Shown: positions 9,499-19,383, numbered from the stretch's first letter. The stretch: 64,000 nt of DNA from Noviherbaspirillum aridicola (GCF_019656455.1 NZ_BPMK01000021.1:1-64000), one strand, 5' to 3'. Program-made: numbers and translations. Notes: generated from the sequence alone by a model not told the origin.

Positions 9499-11178
9499 AT
9501 GTTCACAGCTTCAAGCGTCTCCATGCCCCAGCAAGCCACCACCGGACTGCCTGCCTACCAAGCACTCGCCGACCACCATCTGCAGGCGAGGACCTGGCAG
9601 ATGCGCGACCTCTTCTCCGCCCCCGGCAACCGCTTCGCGGCGTTTTCCGTCGAAGCCGCCGGACTGCTGCTCGATTATTCCAAGAACCGGATCGACGCCA
9701 CCACGATGCGCCTGCTGGCCCAGCTGCTGCGGGAAGCCGGCGTCGAGGCGCGGCGCGATGCGATGTTCGGCGGCCAGCGCATCAACGACACGGAACAGCG
9801 CGCGGTACTGCATACCGCCCTGCGCGCGCCGCGCGGCAGGCCGCTGGTGGTGGATGGACAGGATGTGAACGCAGAGGTTCATGCGGTGCTCGACCGGGTC
9901 TGCGCGTTCGCCGGGCGGGTGCGCTCCGGCAACTGGACCGGCCGCAGCGGCAAGCCGGTGACCGACATCGTCAACATCGGCATCGGCGGCTCCGACCTCG
10001 GCCCGGAGATGGTGTGCAAGGCCCTGCGCGGCTTCGCCGACCCGCGCCTGCGCCTGCATTTCGTCGCCAATGTCGACGGCCACGATCTCGATGCGGTCCT
10101 GTCGCGTCTGCAGGCCGACAGCACGCTGTTCGTGATCGCCTCCAAGACCTTCACCACGCGCGAGACGATGATGAATGCCCAGTCCGCGCGCGCCTGGTTC
10201 CTGCGCCAGGGCGGAAGGGAGGACGAGCTGGCCCGGCACTTCGTCGCGGTCTCCACCAACAGCGCGGCAGTGCGCGCCTTCGGCATCGATACCGACAACA
10301 TGTTCCCGTTCTGGGACTGGGTCGGCGGTCGCTATTCCGTCTGGTCGGCGATCGGACTGCCGGTCGCGCTGGCGGTCGGACCCGAACGCTTCCGCGAGTT
10401 CCTGGCCGGCGCCCATGCGATGGACGAGCATTTCCGCAGCACGCCGCTGGAGCGCAACATGCCCGCGATCCTGGCCGCGCTCGGCATCTGGTACCGCAAC
10501 TTCTTCGGCAGCGCCTCGCTTTCCATCGCGCCCTATCACCAGGACCTGTCCCAGTTCGCCGCCTACCTGCAGCAGCTGGAGATGGAAAGCAACGGCAAGC
10601 GGGTGCGCGCCGACGGCAGCGACGTCGACCTCGCCACCTGCCCGGTGGTCTGGGGCGATGTCGGCACCAACGGCCAGCATGCCTATTTCCAGCTGCTGCA
10701 CCAGGGCACCGACCTGATCCCGGTCGACTTCATCGCCGCGCTGCGCCCGTCGCATGCGCTGCCCGGCCACCACGAGGCGCTGCTCGCCAACTGTTTCGCC
10801 CAGGCGGAGGCCTTCATGCTCGGCAAGACGGCGGAGGAAGTGCGCGAGGAAATGCGGGCGCAGAACCTGCCGGAGGATCGCATCGCCGCCCTGCTGCCTC
10901 ACCGCACCTTCCCCGGCAACCGGCCGAGCAACATGATCCTGATGGACGCGCTCACGCCCGCGTCGCTCGGCGCGCTGATCGCGCTGTACGAACACAAGGT
11001 CTTCGTGCAGGGCGTGGCATGGGGCGTCAACAGTTTCGACCAGTGGGGCGTCGAGCTGGGCAAGGTGCTGGCCAGCACGCTGGAGAGGGAGATCGGCGGC
11101 GAGCCCCGCCCGCAGGCTCACGACGCCTCGACCAGCGCACTCATCGAACGGGCCCGGCAGGCCCTGCGCACAACATAG
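9499..11178 (+). CDS. pgi: Glucose-6-phosphate isomerase
   Basis: This enzyme interconverts glucose-6-phosphate and fructose-6-phosphate. It has 559 residues from this start. Family signatures include [13 protein letters not shown] for phosphate binding, [10 protein letters not shown], the [16 protein letters not shown] signature and the C-terminal signature around [26 protein letters not shown]. The longer in-frame start at 9436 would run through the operator region and was rejected. [10 protein letters not shown] at 9523 is a credible shorter start. It is followed after 9 bp by hexR. Confidence 0.95.
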   Translation: MFTASSVSMPQQATTGLPAYQALADHHLQARTWQMRDLFSAPGNRFAAFSVEAAGLLLDYSKNRIDATTMRLLAQLLREAGVEARRDAMFGGQRINDTEQRAVLHTALRAPRGRPLVVDGQDVNAEVHAVLDRVCAFAGRVRSGNWTGRSGKPVTDIVNIGIGGSDLGPEMVCKALRGFADPRLRLHFVANVDGHDLDAVLSRLQADSTLFVIASKTFTTRETMMNAQSARAWFLRQGGREDELARHFVAVSTNSAAVRAFGIDTDNMFPFWDWVGGRYSVWSAIGLPVALAVGPERFREFLAGAHAMDEHFRSTPLERNMPAILAALGIWYRNFFGSASLSIAPYHQDLSQFAAYLQQLEMESNGKRVRADGSDVDLATCPVVWGDVGTNGQHAYFQLLHQGTDLIPVDFIAALRPSHALPGHHEALLANCFAQAEAFMLGKTAEEVREEMRAQNLPEDRIAALLPHRTFPGNRPSNMILMDALTPASLGALIALYEHKVFVQGVAWGVNSFDQWGVELGKVLASTLEREIGGEPRPQAHDASTSALIERARQALRTT

Positions 11179-11187
11179 CAACACGCC

Positions 11188-12057
11188 ATGCTGCTTGACT
11201 CGATACGCACCCAGCTCGACGCGCTGTCCCGGTCGGAAAAGAAAGTCGGCCTCGCCGTCCTCAAGAATCCCGACCATGCGGTCTCCGGCAACATCACCGC
11301 GCTCGCCAGGAGCGCGCAGGTGTCGGAGCCGACCGTGGTCCGCTTCTGCCGGGCGCTCGGCTACGACGGCTGGCATGAGTTCAAGCTGAAGCTGGCGCAG
11401 ACCCTGGCGCTGGCGCTGCCGCAGGCCGATGAATCCCCGCTGCAGGACGACCTCGCCTCCGACCTGGTCAGCAAGATCTGCAGCCGCTCCATCAACGCCC
11501 TGCTCGACCTGCGCAACAACCTGCAGCCGGCGGCGATCGAGCGCGCGCTCGACGTGCTCGCCCGGTCCGACAAGATCGAGTTCTGGGGACAAGGCACCTC
11601 GGGCATCGTCGCCGCCGATGCGCAGCACAAGTTCTTCCGCTCCGGCGTGTACACGGTCGCCTATTCCGACCCGCACATCCATGCGATCTCCGCCGCCCTG
11701 CTGAAGAAGGGCGACACGGTGGTCGCCATTTCCCAGCGCGGCAACAGCACCGCGCTGCTGCACAGCGTGCAGCTGGCGCGCAAGCTGGGCGCGGACGTGA
11801 TCGCGCTCACCCCGAGCGGCACGCCGCTGTCCGAGATCGCGACCGTGCTGGTGCCGATCGACCTGAGCTTCAACATCGACCCCTACACCCCGATCTCGGC
11901 GCGCCTGGCGCACCTGGTCGTGATCGACATCCTCGCGGTCGGCCTCGCGCTCAAGGGCGGGCCGGAATTCCGCAAGAAGATGCAAAATGCGCAAAAGGCG
12001 CTGCAGAAGCTCGACATGCAGTTCGACTCCTTCCTGCGCCACCCGCCGAAACTGTAG
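11188..12057 (+). CDS. hexR: HexR, RpiR-family transcriptional regulator
   Basis: This is a 289-residue cytosolic regulator. An N-terminal RpiR-type helix-turn-helix is at about residues 1-77 (ITALARSAQVSEPTVVRFCRALG). A C-terminal SIS sugar-phosphate-binding domain follows (FWGQGTSGIVAADAQHKFFR, AISQRGNSTALLHSVQLARKLG). HexR proteins sense KDPG or related phosphates and control edd, eda, zwf and pgi-type genes. Its position 9 bp after pgi and opposite edd-eda, with a matching operator between them, supports this assignment rather than a generic RpiR regulator. Confidence 0.92.
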   Translation: MLLDSIRTQLDALSRSEKKVGLAVLKNPDHAVSGNITALARSAQVSEPTVVRFCRALGYDGWHEFKLKLAQTLALALPQADESPLQDDLASDLVSKICSRSINALLDLRNNLQPAAIERALDVLARSDKIEFWGQGTSGIVAADAQHKFFRSGVYTVAYSDPHIHAISAALLKKGDTVVAISQRGNSTALLHSVQLARKLGADVIALTPSGTPLSEIATVLVPIDLSFNIDPYTPISARLAHLVVIDILAVGLALKGGPEFRKKMQNAQKALQKLDMQFDSFLRHPPKL

Positions 12058-12152
12058 CCGTCTTGCCCGGCCTCAAGCCGCAAACCGAAAGCCCGCGCCG
12101 GCTTGCGGGTATCATGCATGTTTTGTTGCCTCCACCTTGAAGCCGCATTGCC

Positions 12153-13088
12153 ATGAACCAGCTCGAACAACTGAAGCAGTACACCACCATCGTCGCCGAC
12201 ACCGGCGATTTCCAGGCGATGAAGGCGTTCGCGCCGCAGGACGCCACCACCAACCCGTCGCTGATCCTGAAGGCGGTACAGAAGGATGAATACCGGCCGC
12301 TGCTGGAAAAGGCGGTGCGCGACCATGGCGGCAAGCCGACCGAAGAAGTGATCGACAACCTGCTGGTCGCCTTCGGCATGGAGATCCTGAAACTGATTCC
12401 CGGCCGCGTCTCGACCGAGACCGACGCCCGCCTGTCCTTTGACACCGAGGGCACGATCGCCAAGGGCCGGGCGCTGATCGCGCTCTATGAAAAGGCCGGC
12501 ATTCCGCGCGAGCGCGTGCTGATCAAGATCGCCTCCACCTGGGAAGGCATCCGCGCCGCGGAAGTGCTGGAAAAGGAAGGCATCCGCTGCAACCTCACCC
12601 TGCTGTTCTCACTGCCGCAGGCGATCGCCTGCGCCGAAGCCGGCGTGCAGCTGATCTCGCCGTTCGTCGGCCGCATCTACGACTGGTACAAGAAGTCGAC
12701 CGGCCAGGAGTACAGCGGCGCCGACGATCCGGGCGTGCAGTCGGTACGCCGCATCTACACCTATTTCCGCAAGTTCGGCTACCGCACCGAAGTCATGGGC
12801 GCGAGCTTCCGCAATACCTCCCAGATCACCGAACTGGCGGGCTGTGACCTGCTCACCATCAGCCCCGATCTGCTGCAGAAGCTGGCCGAGAGCAATGCGC
12901 CGGTGGAACGCAAGCTGAGCGTGCAGCAGGCCGAGGCGGCCGATCTGCAAAAGATCGCGCTCGATGAAAAGACCTTCCGCTTCCAGCTCAACGAGGATGC
13001 GATGGCCACCGAGAAGCTGGCCGAAGGCATCCGCCAGTTCTGCGCGGACGCGATCAAGCTCGACAAGCTGGTCGAAGCGTTGCGCTGA
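12153..13088 (+). CDS. tal: Transaldolase
   Basis: This 311-residue class I transaldolase of the TalB type exchanges dihydroxyacetone units in the pentose phosphate pathway. It starts [20 protein letters not shown]. The [10 protein letters not shown] motif is near residue 33 and the Schiff-base Lys lies in [27 protein letters not shown] and ISPFVGRI follow as usual. It lies 95 bp after hexR, with a small GC hairpin (CCCGC/GCGGG) and a TATCAT -10-like box in that gap, so it may have its own promoter. Confidence 0.97.
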   Translation: MNQLEQLKQYTTIVADTGDFQAMKAFAPQDATTNPSLILKAVQKDEYRPLLEKAVRDHGGKPTEEVIDNLLVAFGMEILKLIPGRVSTETDARLSFDTEGTIAKGRALIALYEKAGIPRERVLIKIASTWEGIRAAEVLEKEGIRCNLTLLFSLPQAIACAEAGVQLISPFVGRIYDWYKKSTGQEYSGADDPGVQSVRRIYTYFRKFGYRTEVMGASFRNTSQITELAGCDLLTISPDLLQKLAESNAPVERKLSVQQAEAADLQKIALDEKTFRFQLNEDAMATEKLAEGIRQFCADAIKLDKLVEALR

Positions 13089-13125
13089 GCACTTCGCGCC
13101 TTGTCGAGTCACGGGCGCGGCGGCC

Positions 13126-13740
13126 TCAGCGCAGCCGCGCCATGTGCTCCGCCACATCGGCGGCGCCACCGCCCTCGGCGCGCAGGCCCTGCTCGACCCC
13201 CGCGCGGTTCGCCTCCGGCTGGTTCTGGCTCATCTTCCACTTGCCCGCGATGCGCGCAATCTCCAGTTCGATGCCCACGATCTGCCCGAGCAGCTTGTGC
13301 AGATAGTCGTCGGGCGCGTCGTCCAGCTTCCATGGCGCCGGCCGCCCGGCCTCGAAACGGTTCGTCAGGCGATCGACGAGCGCGCGCAGCCAGGCGGGAT
13401 CATCGACGACCCGCAGCGGACCGCCGGCATGCACCGCGATGTAGTTCCAGGTCGGGACCGCCCTGCCATGTTCCGCCTTGCCGGGATAGAACGATGGGCT
13501 GATGTAGGCGGACGGCCCCTGGAAGATCGCCAGCGCTTCGCACGGCGCGGCACGCCACAGCGGATTGGCGCGCGCCACGTGCGCCCTCAGCACGCCCTGC
13601 TCCGTGTCGAGCTCGAACGGCAGATGATTGGCCTCGAGCCCGTCCGGCCCGCTGACGACCAGCGCACCGAGCGGATGCTCGCGGATCAGCGCGTGCAATA
13701 CCGCTTCACGGCTTTCCTCGAAATGGCGGGGGATGTACAT
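13126..13740 (-). CDS. PaiB-like FMN-binding split-barrel protein
   Basis: This 204-residue protein begins MYIPRHFEES and contains NHLPFELD, HVARANPLWR, YISPSFYPGK and VPTWNYIAVHAGG, all typical of PaiB/transcriptional regulator-annotated FMN-binding proteins. The family is annotated as negative transcriptional regulators after Bacillus PaiB, but most members are probably flavin-binding proteins of unknown substrate. It starts one base after the OsmC-like gene and ends convergent with tal, so the two form a likely operon. The specific function is unknown. Confidence 0.88.
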   Translation of the reverse strand: MYIPRHFEESREAVLHALIREHPLGALVVSGPDGLEANHLPFELDTEQGVLRAHVARANPLWRAAPCEALAIFQGPSAYISPSFYPGKAEHGRAVPTWNYIAVHAGGPLRVVDDPAWLRALVDRLTNRFEAGRPAPWKLDDAPDDYLHKLLGQIVGIELEIARIAGKWKMSQNQPEANRAGVEQGLRAEGGGAADVAEHMARLR

Positions 13741-13741
13741 G

Positions 13742-14203
13742 CTAGCTGCCCTCGACCACGATCGCGCAGGTCAGGGAGTTGGCGATGAAGCATTCCTCGT
13801 GCGACCGGTGGTGCAGCCGATCCAGCTCCGCCCGGTCCGGCACGCGCTCGCCGCCGAAGCGGATTTCAGGCCGCAGCACGATGCGCGTCATCGCCATCTT
13901 TCCGCCGGCATTCCTGTCCATGAAGCCTTCCGCCCGGTCGACGTAGCTGTCCACCACGTAGCCGGCGCGCGCGGCGAACGACAGGAAGAACAGCATGTGG
14001 CAGCTCGACGCCGCCGCCACCAGCGCCTCTTCCGGATCCACGTTGGCCGCGACCGACATCGGCAGCGGCACGATCGAAGGCGAAGACGAGGCCGCCACTT
14101 TCGCGCCGCCGTCGAAAGACCACTCATGTCCGCGGCTGTAGCGGTTATCGGTGAATGTCTGGCCGTCGCGCGTCCAGCTGACGGTGGCCTGATAAGCATG
14201 CAT
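13742..14203 (-). CDS. OsmC-family peroxiredoxin-like protein
   Basis: This 153-residue protein has the OsmC/Ohr fold. The two active-site cysteines are visible in AAASSCHMLFFLS and NSLTCAIVVEGS, and the N-terminal half has NVDPEEALVAAA. Such proteins reduce organic hydroperoxides. The start at 14203 (MHAYQATVSW) is preceded by AAGGGGAAAG; a start ten codons upstream has no better support. It probably forms a two-gene operon with the PaiB-like gene. Confidence 0.9.
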   Translation of the reverse strand: MHAYQATVSWTRDGQTFTDNRYSRGHEWSFDGGAKVAASSSPSIVPLPMSVAANVDPEEALVAAASSCHMLFFLSFAARAGYVVDSYVDRAEGFMDRNAGGKMAMTRIVLRPEIRFGGERVPDRAELDRLHHRSHEECFIANSLTCAIVVEGS

Positions 14204-14348
14204 GGCATCTTTCCCCTTGGTTGAAACACGCATAGCTTAATTCCGGACTTGGCTTTCCTGAAGTACCTATCAATAGAATTCCGGTGTACCAGTGCTGCGC
14301 GCATCCGACCAGGCTTGCCGTCATGCCCCCTGGCTTCGCTTCAGAGCG

Positions 14349-14936
14349 TCAGATCGCGGCCAGCATCCAGGCGCCCGCGAATGCGACGCCCGCGCCGGCG
14401 GCGCGCACGATGGCCGCGTGCAGCCCCTGCAGCAGGCGGCTGCCGGCGGCGCCGGCCAGATGCAGCGCCAGCGTGGCAGCCAGGAAGCCGGCGGCATAGC
14501 CGGCGGCGGACGTCTGCGCGGGCAGCTCGGCGCCGTGCGCGAACCCATGGCACATCGCGAACAGCGCGACGAGCGCGCCGCCCGCCAGTGCAGGCATGCG
14601 AACCGCGAAAGCCACCGTCAGGCCGAGCACCAGGACCGAGGCTGCAATGCCCGGTTCCACGAGCGGCAGCGAAAAGCCGCCGAAGGCGAGCAAGGCACCG
14701 AACGCCATCGCCGCCGGAAACAGCGCCAGCAGGCTCCACGCCATGCGACGCTGCTGCGCGGCCCAGACGCCCGCCGCGAGCATCGCCAGCAGGTGGTCCC
14801 AGCCCGACAGCGGATGCAGGAAGCCGCTCGACAGGCCGGCGGCGTGGTGGGCGCCGGGATGGGCGAACGCGGGCGCGGCCAGCAGGCCGACGGCAATGAG
14901 TGCGAGGGATCGAAGTGCGACGGACGGACGGGGCAT
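14349..14936 (-). CDS. HupE/UreJ-family membrane protein
   Basis: This 195-residue integral membrane protein has a cleavable-looking N-terminal signal (LIAVGLLAAPAFAHPG). It carries the family motif HPLSGWDHLLAMLAAGVWAA with conserved His/Asp, a second His motif CHGFAHGAE, and about six hydrophobic segments. HupE/UreJ proteins are nickel or cobalt permeases associated with hydrogenase or urease. Neither of those is in the window, so the metal and client are unknown. The start at 14936 follows a GGAG at good spacing. Confidence 0.9.
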   Translation of the reverse strand: MPRPSVALRSLALIAVGLLAAPAFAHPGAHHAAGLSSGFLHPLSGWDHLLAMLAAGVWAAQQRRMAWSLLALFPAAMAFGALLAFGGFSLPLVEPGIAASVLVLGLTVAFAVRMPALAGGALVALFAMCHGFAHGAELPAQTSAAGYAAGFLAATLALHLAGAAGSRLLQGLHAAIVRAAGAGVAFAGAWMLAAI

Positions 14937-15106
14937 GCTTTCTCCAGTGTGCTGTTGATTGTCCCGGTTTTGGCGCATCGCGCACCGAAATGGGCCGGCA
15001 TCGGGCACATCCGGGTGCGAATCGCCGGCACGGCACCACGCCGGTGCGATTTCCGGTTTCACGGCTGAATTAGCAAAAGGCAAGCCTGCCCGGCCTGCGG
15101 ACGGAA

Positions 15107-15199
15107 TCAGCCGATCGGCAGTCCGTTGAAGGTGAAATAGCCGGCCAGGAAAAGTGCCAGCGCGATCAGCAGCTGCTTCCAGAATGTCTTCTTGTCCAT
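15107..15199 (-). CDS. 30-residue predicted membrane peptide
   Basis: The frame encodes 30 residues beginning MDKKTFWKQLL and ending FTFNGLPIG. It has one hydrophobic stretch of about 14 residues (LLIALALFLAGYFT) after a basic N-terminus. A strong ribosome site, TAGGAGA, lies six bases before the ATG. It starts 11 bp after the stop of the CaiB-type gene on the same strand. No function is assigned. It looks genuine because of the ribosome site, the amphipathic layout and the lack of any competing gene. Confidence 0.6.
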   Translation of the reverse strand: MDKKTFWKQLLIALALFLAGYFTFNGLPIG

Positions 15200-15210
15200 C
15201 GTAGCGTCTC

Positions 15211-16455
15211 CTAGATTACTTTTTCTTTTCTGAGGGCGGCGATGCCCTCGTCGTCATAGCCGAGCGCGCGCAGAATCTGCTCGTTGTGTTCGCCCAGCTT
15301 CGGGCCGAGCCATTCCGTCCTGCCCGGCGTGGCGGACAGTTTCGGCGTAATCGCCGGCATCCTGACCGGCGTGCCGTCGGCGAACGCATGCTGCTCGAAC
15401 ATGCCGCGCGCGAGAAACTGCGGATCGTTCATCATGTCGCGCACCGAATAGATCTTCCCCACGGGGACGTCGGCGGCCTTGAGTGCGGCCAGCGCGGAAT
15501 CGATATCGTGCCGCGCGCACCAGTCCTGTATCGCGCCGTCGATTTCCTCGGTGCGCGCCACCCGGCCGTCGTTGCGCGCCAGTTGCGGATCGGCGGCCAT
15601 GTCCTCGCGTCCTATCGCCAGCATCAGCCGCCTGAAGATGGCGTCGCCGTTGCCGGCGATGACGATGTTCTCGCCGTCGCCGGTGGTGTAGGTATTGGAC
15701 GGCACGATGCCGGGCAAGGCACCCCCGGTGCGCTCCCGCACCACGCCCGCGTGATCGTATTCCGGCACCAGCGACTCCATCATGTTGAACACCGCCTCGT
15801 AGAGCGCGACGTCCACCATCTGCCCCTGCCCGGCCACGCACTCCGCGCCCTGCCGGCCGTTCCAGCGCCCGCCGGTGACGTCGCGGTGCCGCAGCGCCAT
15901 CATCGCGCCGATCACGCCGTGCAGCGCCGCCACCGAGTCGCCGATGGAGATGCCGATGCGCACGGGCGGCCGGTCGGGATGGCCGGACACATAGCGCAGG
16001 CCGCCCATCGATTCGCCGATCGCGCCGAATCCGGGCTGGTCCCTCATCGGCCCCGTCTGCCCGTAGCCGGACAGGCGGACCATGATGGCGGCCGGGTTGA
16101 TACGCCTGAGGTCCTCATAGCCGAGCCCCCATTTCTCGAGCACGCCGGGGCGATAGTTCTCGATGACGATGTCGGCGTCGAGTGCGAGCCGGCGCGCAAT
16201 GTCCTGCGCGCGCTCGTCCTTCAGGTTGAGGGTGATGCTTTTCTTGTTGCGCGACTGGACCGACCACCAGAGCGAAGTGCCATCCTTGAGTACCCGCCAC
16301 TGGCGGATCGGGTCGCCGCCGTCGGGGCTTTCAACCTTGATCACCTCGGCGCCGAACTCGGCCAGCATGCGGGAACAGAACGGGCCGGCGATCAGCGTGC
16401 CGAGCTCCAGCACCTTGATGCCGGCCAGCGGTCCCTGGCGCGTCGGCTCGCTCAT
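15211..16455 (-). CDS. CaiB/BaiF family (class III) CoA-transferase
   Basis: This is a 414-residue cytosolic CoA-transferase. The N-terminus shows GPLAGIKVLELGTLIAGPFCSR and VIKVESPDGGDPIR, the usual class III start. The region ENYRPGVLEKWGLGYEDL and then SGYGQTGP with GYGAIGESMGGL-like sequence follow. The catalytic Asp lies in MVDVALYEA. Similarity in layout is closest to glutarate/succinyl-CoA transferases, but the acyl substrate cannot be read from sequence. The start at 16455 lies four bases after the recR stop; a longer in-frame start would overlap recR. Confidence 0.9.
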   Translation of the reverse strand: MSEPTRQGPLAGIKVLELGTLIAGPFCSRMLAEFGAEVIKVESPDGGDPIRQWRVLKDGTSLWWSVQSRNKKSITLNLKDERAQDIARRLALDADIVIENYRPGVLEKWGLGYEDLRRINPAAIMVRLSGYGQTGPMRDQPGFGAIGESMGGLRYVSGHPDRPPVRIGISIGDSVAALHGVIGAMMALRHRDVTGGRWNGRQGAECVAGQGQMVDVALYEAVFNMMESLVPEYDHAGVVRERTGGALPGIVPSNTYTTGDGENIVIAGNGDAIFRRLMLAIGREDMAADPQLARNDGRVARTEEIDGAIQDWCARHDIDSALAALKAADVPVGKIYSVRDMMNDPQFLARGMFEQHAFADGTPVRMPAITPKLSATPGRTEWLGPKLGEHNEQILRALGYDDEGIAALRKEKVI

Positions 16456-16459
16456 GGCA

Positions 16460-17056
16460 TCAGGTGGCGCGGCGGTCGAGCATCGCGCGTGCGATGGTGC
16501 CGGCGTCGACGTATTCAAGTTCGCCTCCCACCGGCACGCCGCGGGCAAGCCGGCTGACCTTCAGGCCGCGCGCCTTGAGCGTCTCGCTGATGTAGTGCGC
16601 GGTGGCCTCGCCCTCGTTCGTGAAGTTCGTGGCCAGCACCACTTCCTGCACGATGCCGTCGGTGGCCCGGCGCACCAGCTTCTCCAGGTGGATGTCCCTG
16701 GGTCCTATGCCGTCGAGCGGCGACAGATGCCCCATCAGCACGAAGTACAGTCCCTTGTAGGTCATGGTCTGCTCGATCATCAGCTGATCGGCGGGCGTCT
16801 CCACCACGCACAGCAGGCCGGCGTCGCGCTCGGGATCGAGGCAGGTCTCGCAGACCTCGTGCTCGGTGAAGGTATTGCAGCTGGCGCAGTGGCGCACGCG
16901 CTCGACCGCCTGGCTCAGCGCGCGGCCGAGCAGCGACGCCCCCTCCCTGTCGTGCTGCATCAGGTGATAGGCCATGCGCTGGGCCGACTTCGGCCCCACG
17001 CCGGGCAGCCGGCGCAGCGCTTCGGTCAGGAATTCGAGACTGGTCGGGGCTTTCAA
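16460..17056 (-). CDS. recR: Recombination mediator RecR
   Basis: This 198-residue DNA-binding ring protein helps load RecA in the RecFOR gap-repair pathway. It has an N-terminal helix-hairpin-helix ([19 protein letters not shown]), a C4 zinc finger (CASC...CETC) and a Toprim domain with VVETPADQL and [14 protein letters not shown]. The dnaX-ybaB-recR order is a conserved bacterial cluster. Confidence 0.97.
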   Translation of the reverse strand: MKAPTSLEFLTEALRRLPGVGPKSAQRMAYHLMQHDREGASLLGRALSQAVERVRHCASCNTFTEHEVCETCLDPERDAGLLCVVETPADQLMIEQTMTYKGLYFVLMGHLSPLDGIGPRDIHLEKLVRRATDGIVQEVVLATNFTNEGEATAHYISETLKARGLKVSRLARGVPVGGELEYVDAGTIARAMLDRRAT

Positions 17057-17078
17057 TGCGATCCTGCCTGCGGCATCC

Positions 17079-17411
17079 TCAGAACGGCATCTTGAAGCCG
17101 GGCGGCAGCGGCATGCCGGCCGTGATGCTTGCCATCTTTTCCGAGGAGGTGGCCTCGGCCTTGCGCACCGCGTCGTTGAACGCGGCCGCCACCAGGTCTT
17201 CCAGCATGTCCTTGTCGTCGCCGAGCAGCGACGGATCGATGACGACGCGCTTGACGTCGTGCTTGCAGGTCATGACGACCTTCACCATGCCGGCGCCGGA
17301 CTGGCCCTCGACCTCGATCGATGCAAGCTGCTCCTGCATCTTCTTCATGTTGTCCTGCATTTGCTGGGCTTGCTTCATCAGCCCGGCGAGTTGGCCCTTC
17401 ATCATGTTCAT
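17079..17411 (-). CDS. ybaB: YbaB/EbfC nucleoid-associated protein
   Basis: The 110-residue product begins [19 protein letters not shown] and contains [20 protein letters not shown] and the closing [10 protein letters not shown], all standard for this dimeric DNA-binding family. It sits between dnaX (24 bp upstream) and recR (22 bp downstream), the usual location. Confidence 0.97.
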   Translation of the reverse strand: MNMMKGQLAGLMKQAQQMQDNMKKMQEQLASIEVEGQSGAGMVKVVMTCKHDVKRVVIDPSLLGDDKDMLEDLVAAAFNDAVRKAEATSSEKMASITAGMPLPPGFKMPF

Positions 17412-17435
17412 GCTCCTGGTGTGAGTGTTGTTCGG

Positions 17436-19313
17436 TCACGCCGGCTTGATCGAGCCGGGTACGATGGTGGCGCCGAATTCGCGCATCAGCGCCTGCACGA
17501 AGGGGTCGCCCTGCATGTGCTGCTCCGCCTCGCGCTGGCGCGCCTCGCGTTCGGCGACCGCCGCAGCGTTGGCGGTCTGCCGCACGGCGCCGATCTCCGT
17601 CTCGACCCGCGCCGGTTTGCCGAAATGCTCGGTCAGCGCGGCCGCGAGCTTGTCTACCGCGCCCGCGGTACGCAGGGTGTCGACCGGGATGCGCAGCTTG
17701 AAAAGCACGCTGCCGCCATCCTCGCACTGCAGCAGCTCGCTCTGCTGCGCCAGCTGCTGCACCACCCCTCGCAGGGGCAGCGAAGCGGCCAGCGCGGGCC
17801 AGTCGCCGTTCCAGCCGAGCGACGGCACGGGCACCGGCGCCGACGGCGGTGCGGCGACTGCCGGCGCGGGCGCCGGCGGCCGTTCGGACACCGCGACTTC
17901 GTCATCTACGACGGGCGCGGCGGCACGGAATTCAGTTTTTTTTTGAGCCGCCGGCTCCGCCGGTTCAGGCATCGCGCGCTCGCGCGGCGGCGGCACTTCG
18001 TCGTCCCAAGGCGGCGGCGCGGGCGGCATCGCCGGCCGTGCGGGCGCGGACGCCGCCTTGCCGCTGCGCGCCGCTTCGAGTGCGGCACGGGCCGGGCTCA
18101 TGCCGCCGGCGGGACGGGACGGCGCCGGGGCGGCGGACGCAGCCGGCGCCGCCACCGCGGCAGGCATGCTCGCCGCGCGCGGTGCAGGCGCGGGAGCCGC
18201 CGCGGCGGGACGCGCCTCGGCGCCGCCGACACCCGGGCGGAAAGCCAGCATGCGCAGCAATGTCATCGAAAAGCCGGCGTATTCATCCGGCGCCAGGCTC
18301 AAGTCGTTACGCCCGTGCACCGCGATCTGGTAGAACAGCTGCACTTCTTCCGGCTCGAACTGGCCGCCCAGACGCAGAATGTCTTCGCGTTCCGGCAGGT
18401 CGCCCGGCAGCGCCGAGGGGACGGTCTGCGCGAGCGCGATCCGGTGCAGCAGCGTGCCGAGGTCCTGCAGCGCCGCGTTGTAGGACAGGCTGCGCGTCGC
18501 CATCTCGTCGGCCACGCCGAGCAGCGCCGCGCCATCCCGGGCGGCGAGCGCGTCGAGCACCCGCACCAGGTAGGACTGGTCGAGCGCGCCCAGCATGCCC
18601 TGCACCGCTTCCAGCGTCACCGTGCCGGCCGCATACGCGATCGCCTGGTCCGTCAGGGACAGCGCATCGCGCATGGAGCCATGCGCGGCCTGCGCCAGCA
18701 AGCGCAGCGCGGGCGGATCGAAGGCGATCTGTTCCTGGCCGAGAATGTTTTCCAGGTGCCCGACGATGTGGCCGGGCGGCATCTGCTTCAGGTTGAACTG
18801 CAGGCAGCGCGACAGCACGGTGACCGGAATTTTCTGCGGGTCCGTGGTCGCGAGAATGAATTTCACATGCTCCGGCGGTTCCTCCAGCGTCTTGAGCATG
18901 GAATTGAACGCGTGGTTGGTCAGCATGTGCACTTCGTCGATCATGTAGACCTTGAAGCGGGCATTCGACGGCGCATAGATCGCCTGCTCCAGCAGCTGCG
19001 CCATTTCATCGACGCCACGATTGGACGCGGCGTCCATTTCTATGTAGTCAACAAAGCGCCCCGCATCGATCGCGACGCAGGCTTCGCACACGCCGCAGGG
19101 CTTCGCGGTGATGCCGGTTTCGCAATTGAGCGACTTGGCCAGGATGCGCGACAGCGTCGTCTTGCCGACGCCGCGGGTGCCCGTGAACAGATAGGCGTGA
19201 TGCAGCCGTTGCTGGTCCAGCGCATGCGTGAGCGCCCGCACGACGTGCTCCTGCCCGACGAGCGTTTCAAAGCTCTTTGGGCGATACTTGCGGGCGAGGA
19301 CTTGATAAGACAT
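17436..19313 (-). CDS. dnaX: DNA polymerase III subunits tau and gamma
   Basis: The 625-residue tau form is the clamp-loader ATPase and replisome organiser. The AAA+ domain has Walker A GTRGVGKTTLSR, the zinc-binding cysteines in LNC...PCGVCEAC, Walker B MIDEVHML and the SRC sensor region. A long Ala/Pro-rich linker (about residues 370-530) follows, then domain V at the C-terminus. The start at 19313 (MSYQVLARKYRPKSF) is the family start. At codons 457-460 a run of nine A bases is followed by a stop in the -1 frame, which would give a shorter gamma form of about 460 residues. Confidence 0.97.
   Translation of the reverse strand: MSYQVLARKYRPKSFETLVGQEHVVRALTHALDQQRLHHAYLFTGTRGVGKTTLSRILAKSLNCETGITAKPCGVCEACVAIDAGRFVDYIEMDAASNRGVDEMAQLLEQAIYAPSNARFKVYMIDEVHMLTNHAFNSMLKTLEEPPEHVKFILATTDPQKIPVTVLSRCLQFNLKQMPPGHIVGHLENILGQEQIAFDPPALRLLAQAAHGSMRDALSLTDQAIAYAAGTVTLEAVQGMLGALDQSYLVRVLDALAARDGAALLGVADEMATRSLSYNAALQDLGTLLHRIALAQTVPSALPGDLPEREDILRLGGQFEPEEVQLFYQIAVHGRNDLSLAPDEYAGFSMTLLRMLAFRPGVGGAEARPAAAAPAPAPRAASMPAAVAAPAASAAPAPSRPAGGMSPARAALEAARSGKAASAPARPAMPPAPPPWDDEVPPPRERAMPEPAEPAAQKKTEFRAAAPVVDDEVAVSERPPAPAPAVAAPPSAPVPVPSLGWNGDWPALAASLPLRGVVQQLAQQSELLQCEDGGSVLFKLRIPVDTLRTAGAVDKLAAALTEHFGKPARVETEIGAVRQTANAAAVAEREARQREAEQHMQGDPFVQALMREFGATIVPGSIKPA
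17936..17944 (-). promoter_or_regulatory. dnaX A9 slippery site for gamma production
   Basis: On the minus strand the codons are CAA AAA AAA ACT GAA. A -1 slip, or one extra A from transcript slippage, changes the reading to AAC TGA, a stop two codons later (TGA at 17934-17932). An upstream CCGGC/GCCGG stem could stimulate pausing. E. coli uses A-AAA-AAG ribosomal frameshifting and Thermus uses transcriptional slippage on A9 for the same purpose, so either mechanism is possible here. Confidence 0.75.
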
Positions 19314-19383
19314 GGTGGAACCGGGTTTTGGTCGTCCCGGCATTTTACCTGAGCTGCCAACAGAGAACGAGGAGATGTCCGCG

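Noticed and set aside
14937-15106. Cobalamin riboswitch before the HupE-like gene
   Set aside because: Metal transporters often have one, and the region has GC-rich short stems, but I find none of the conserved cobalamin-box words.
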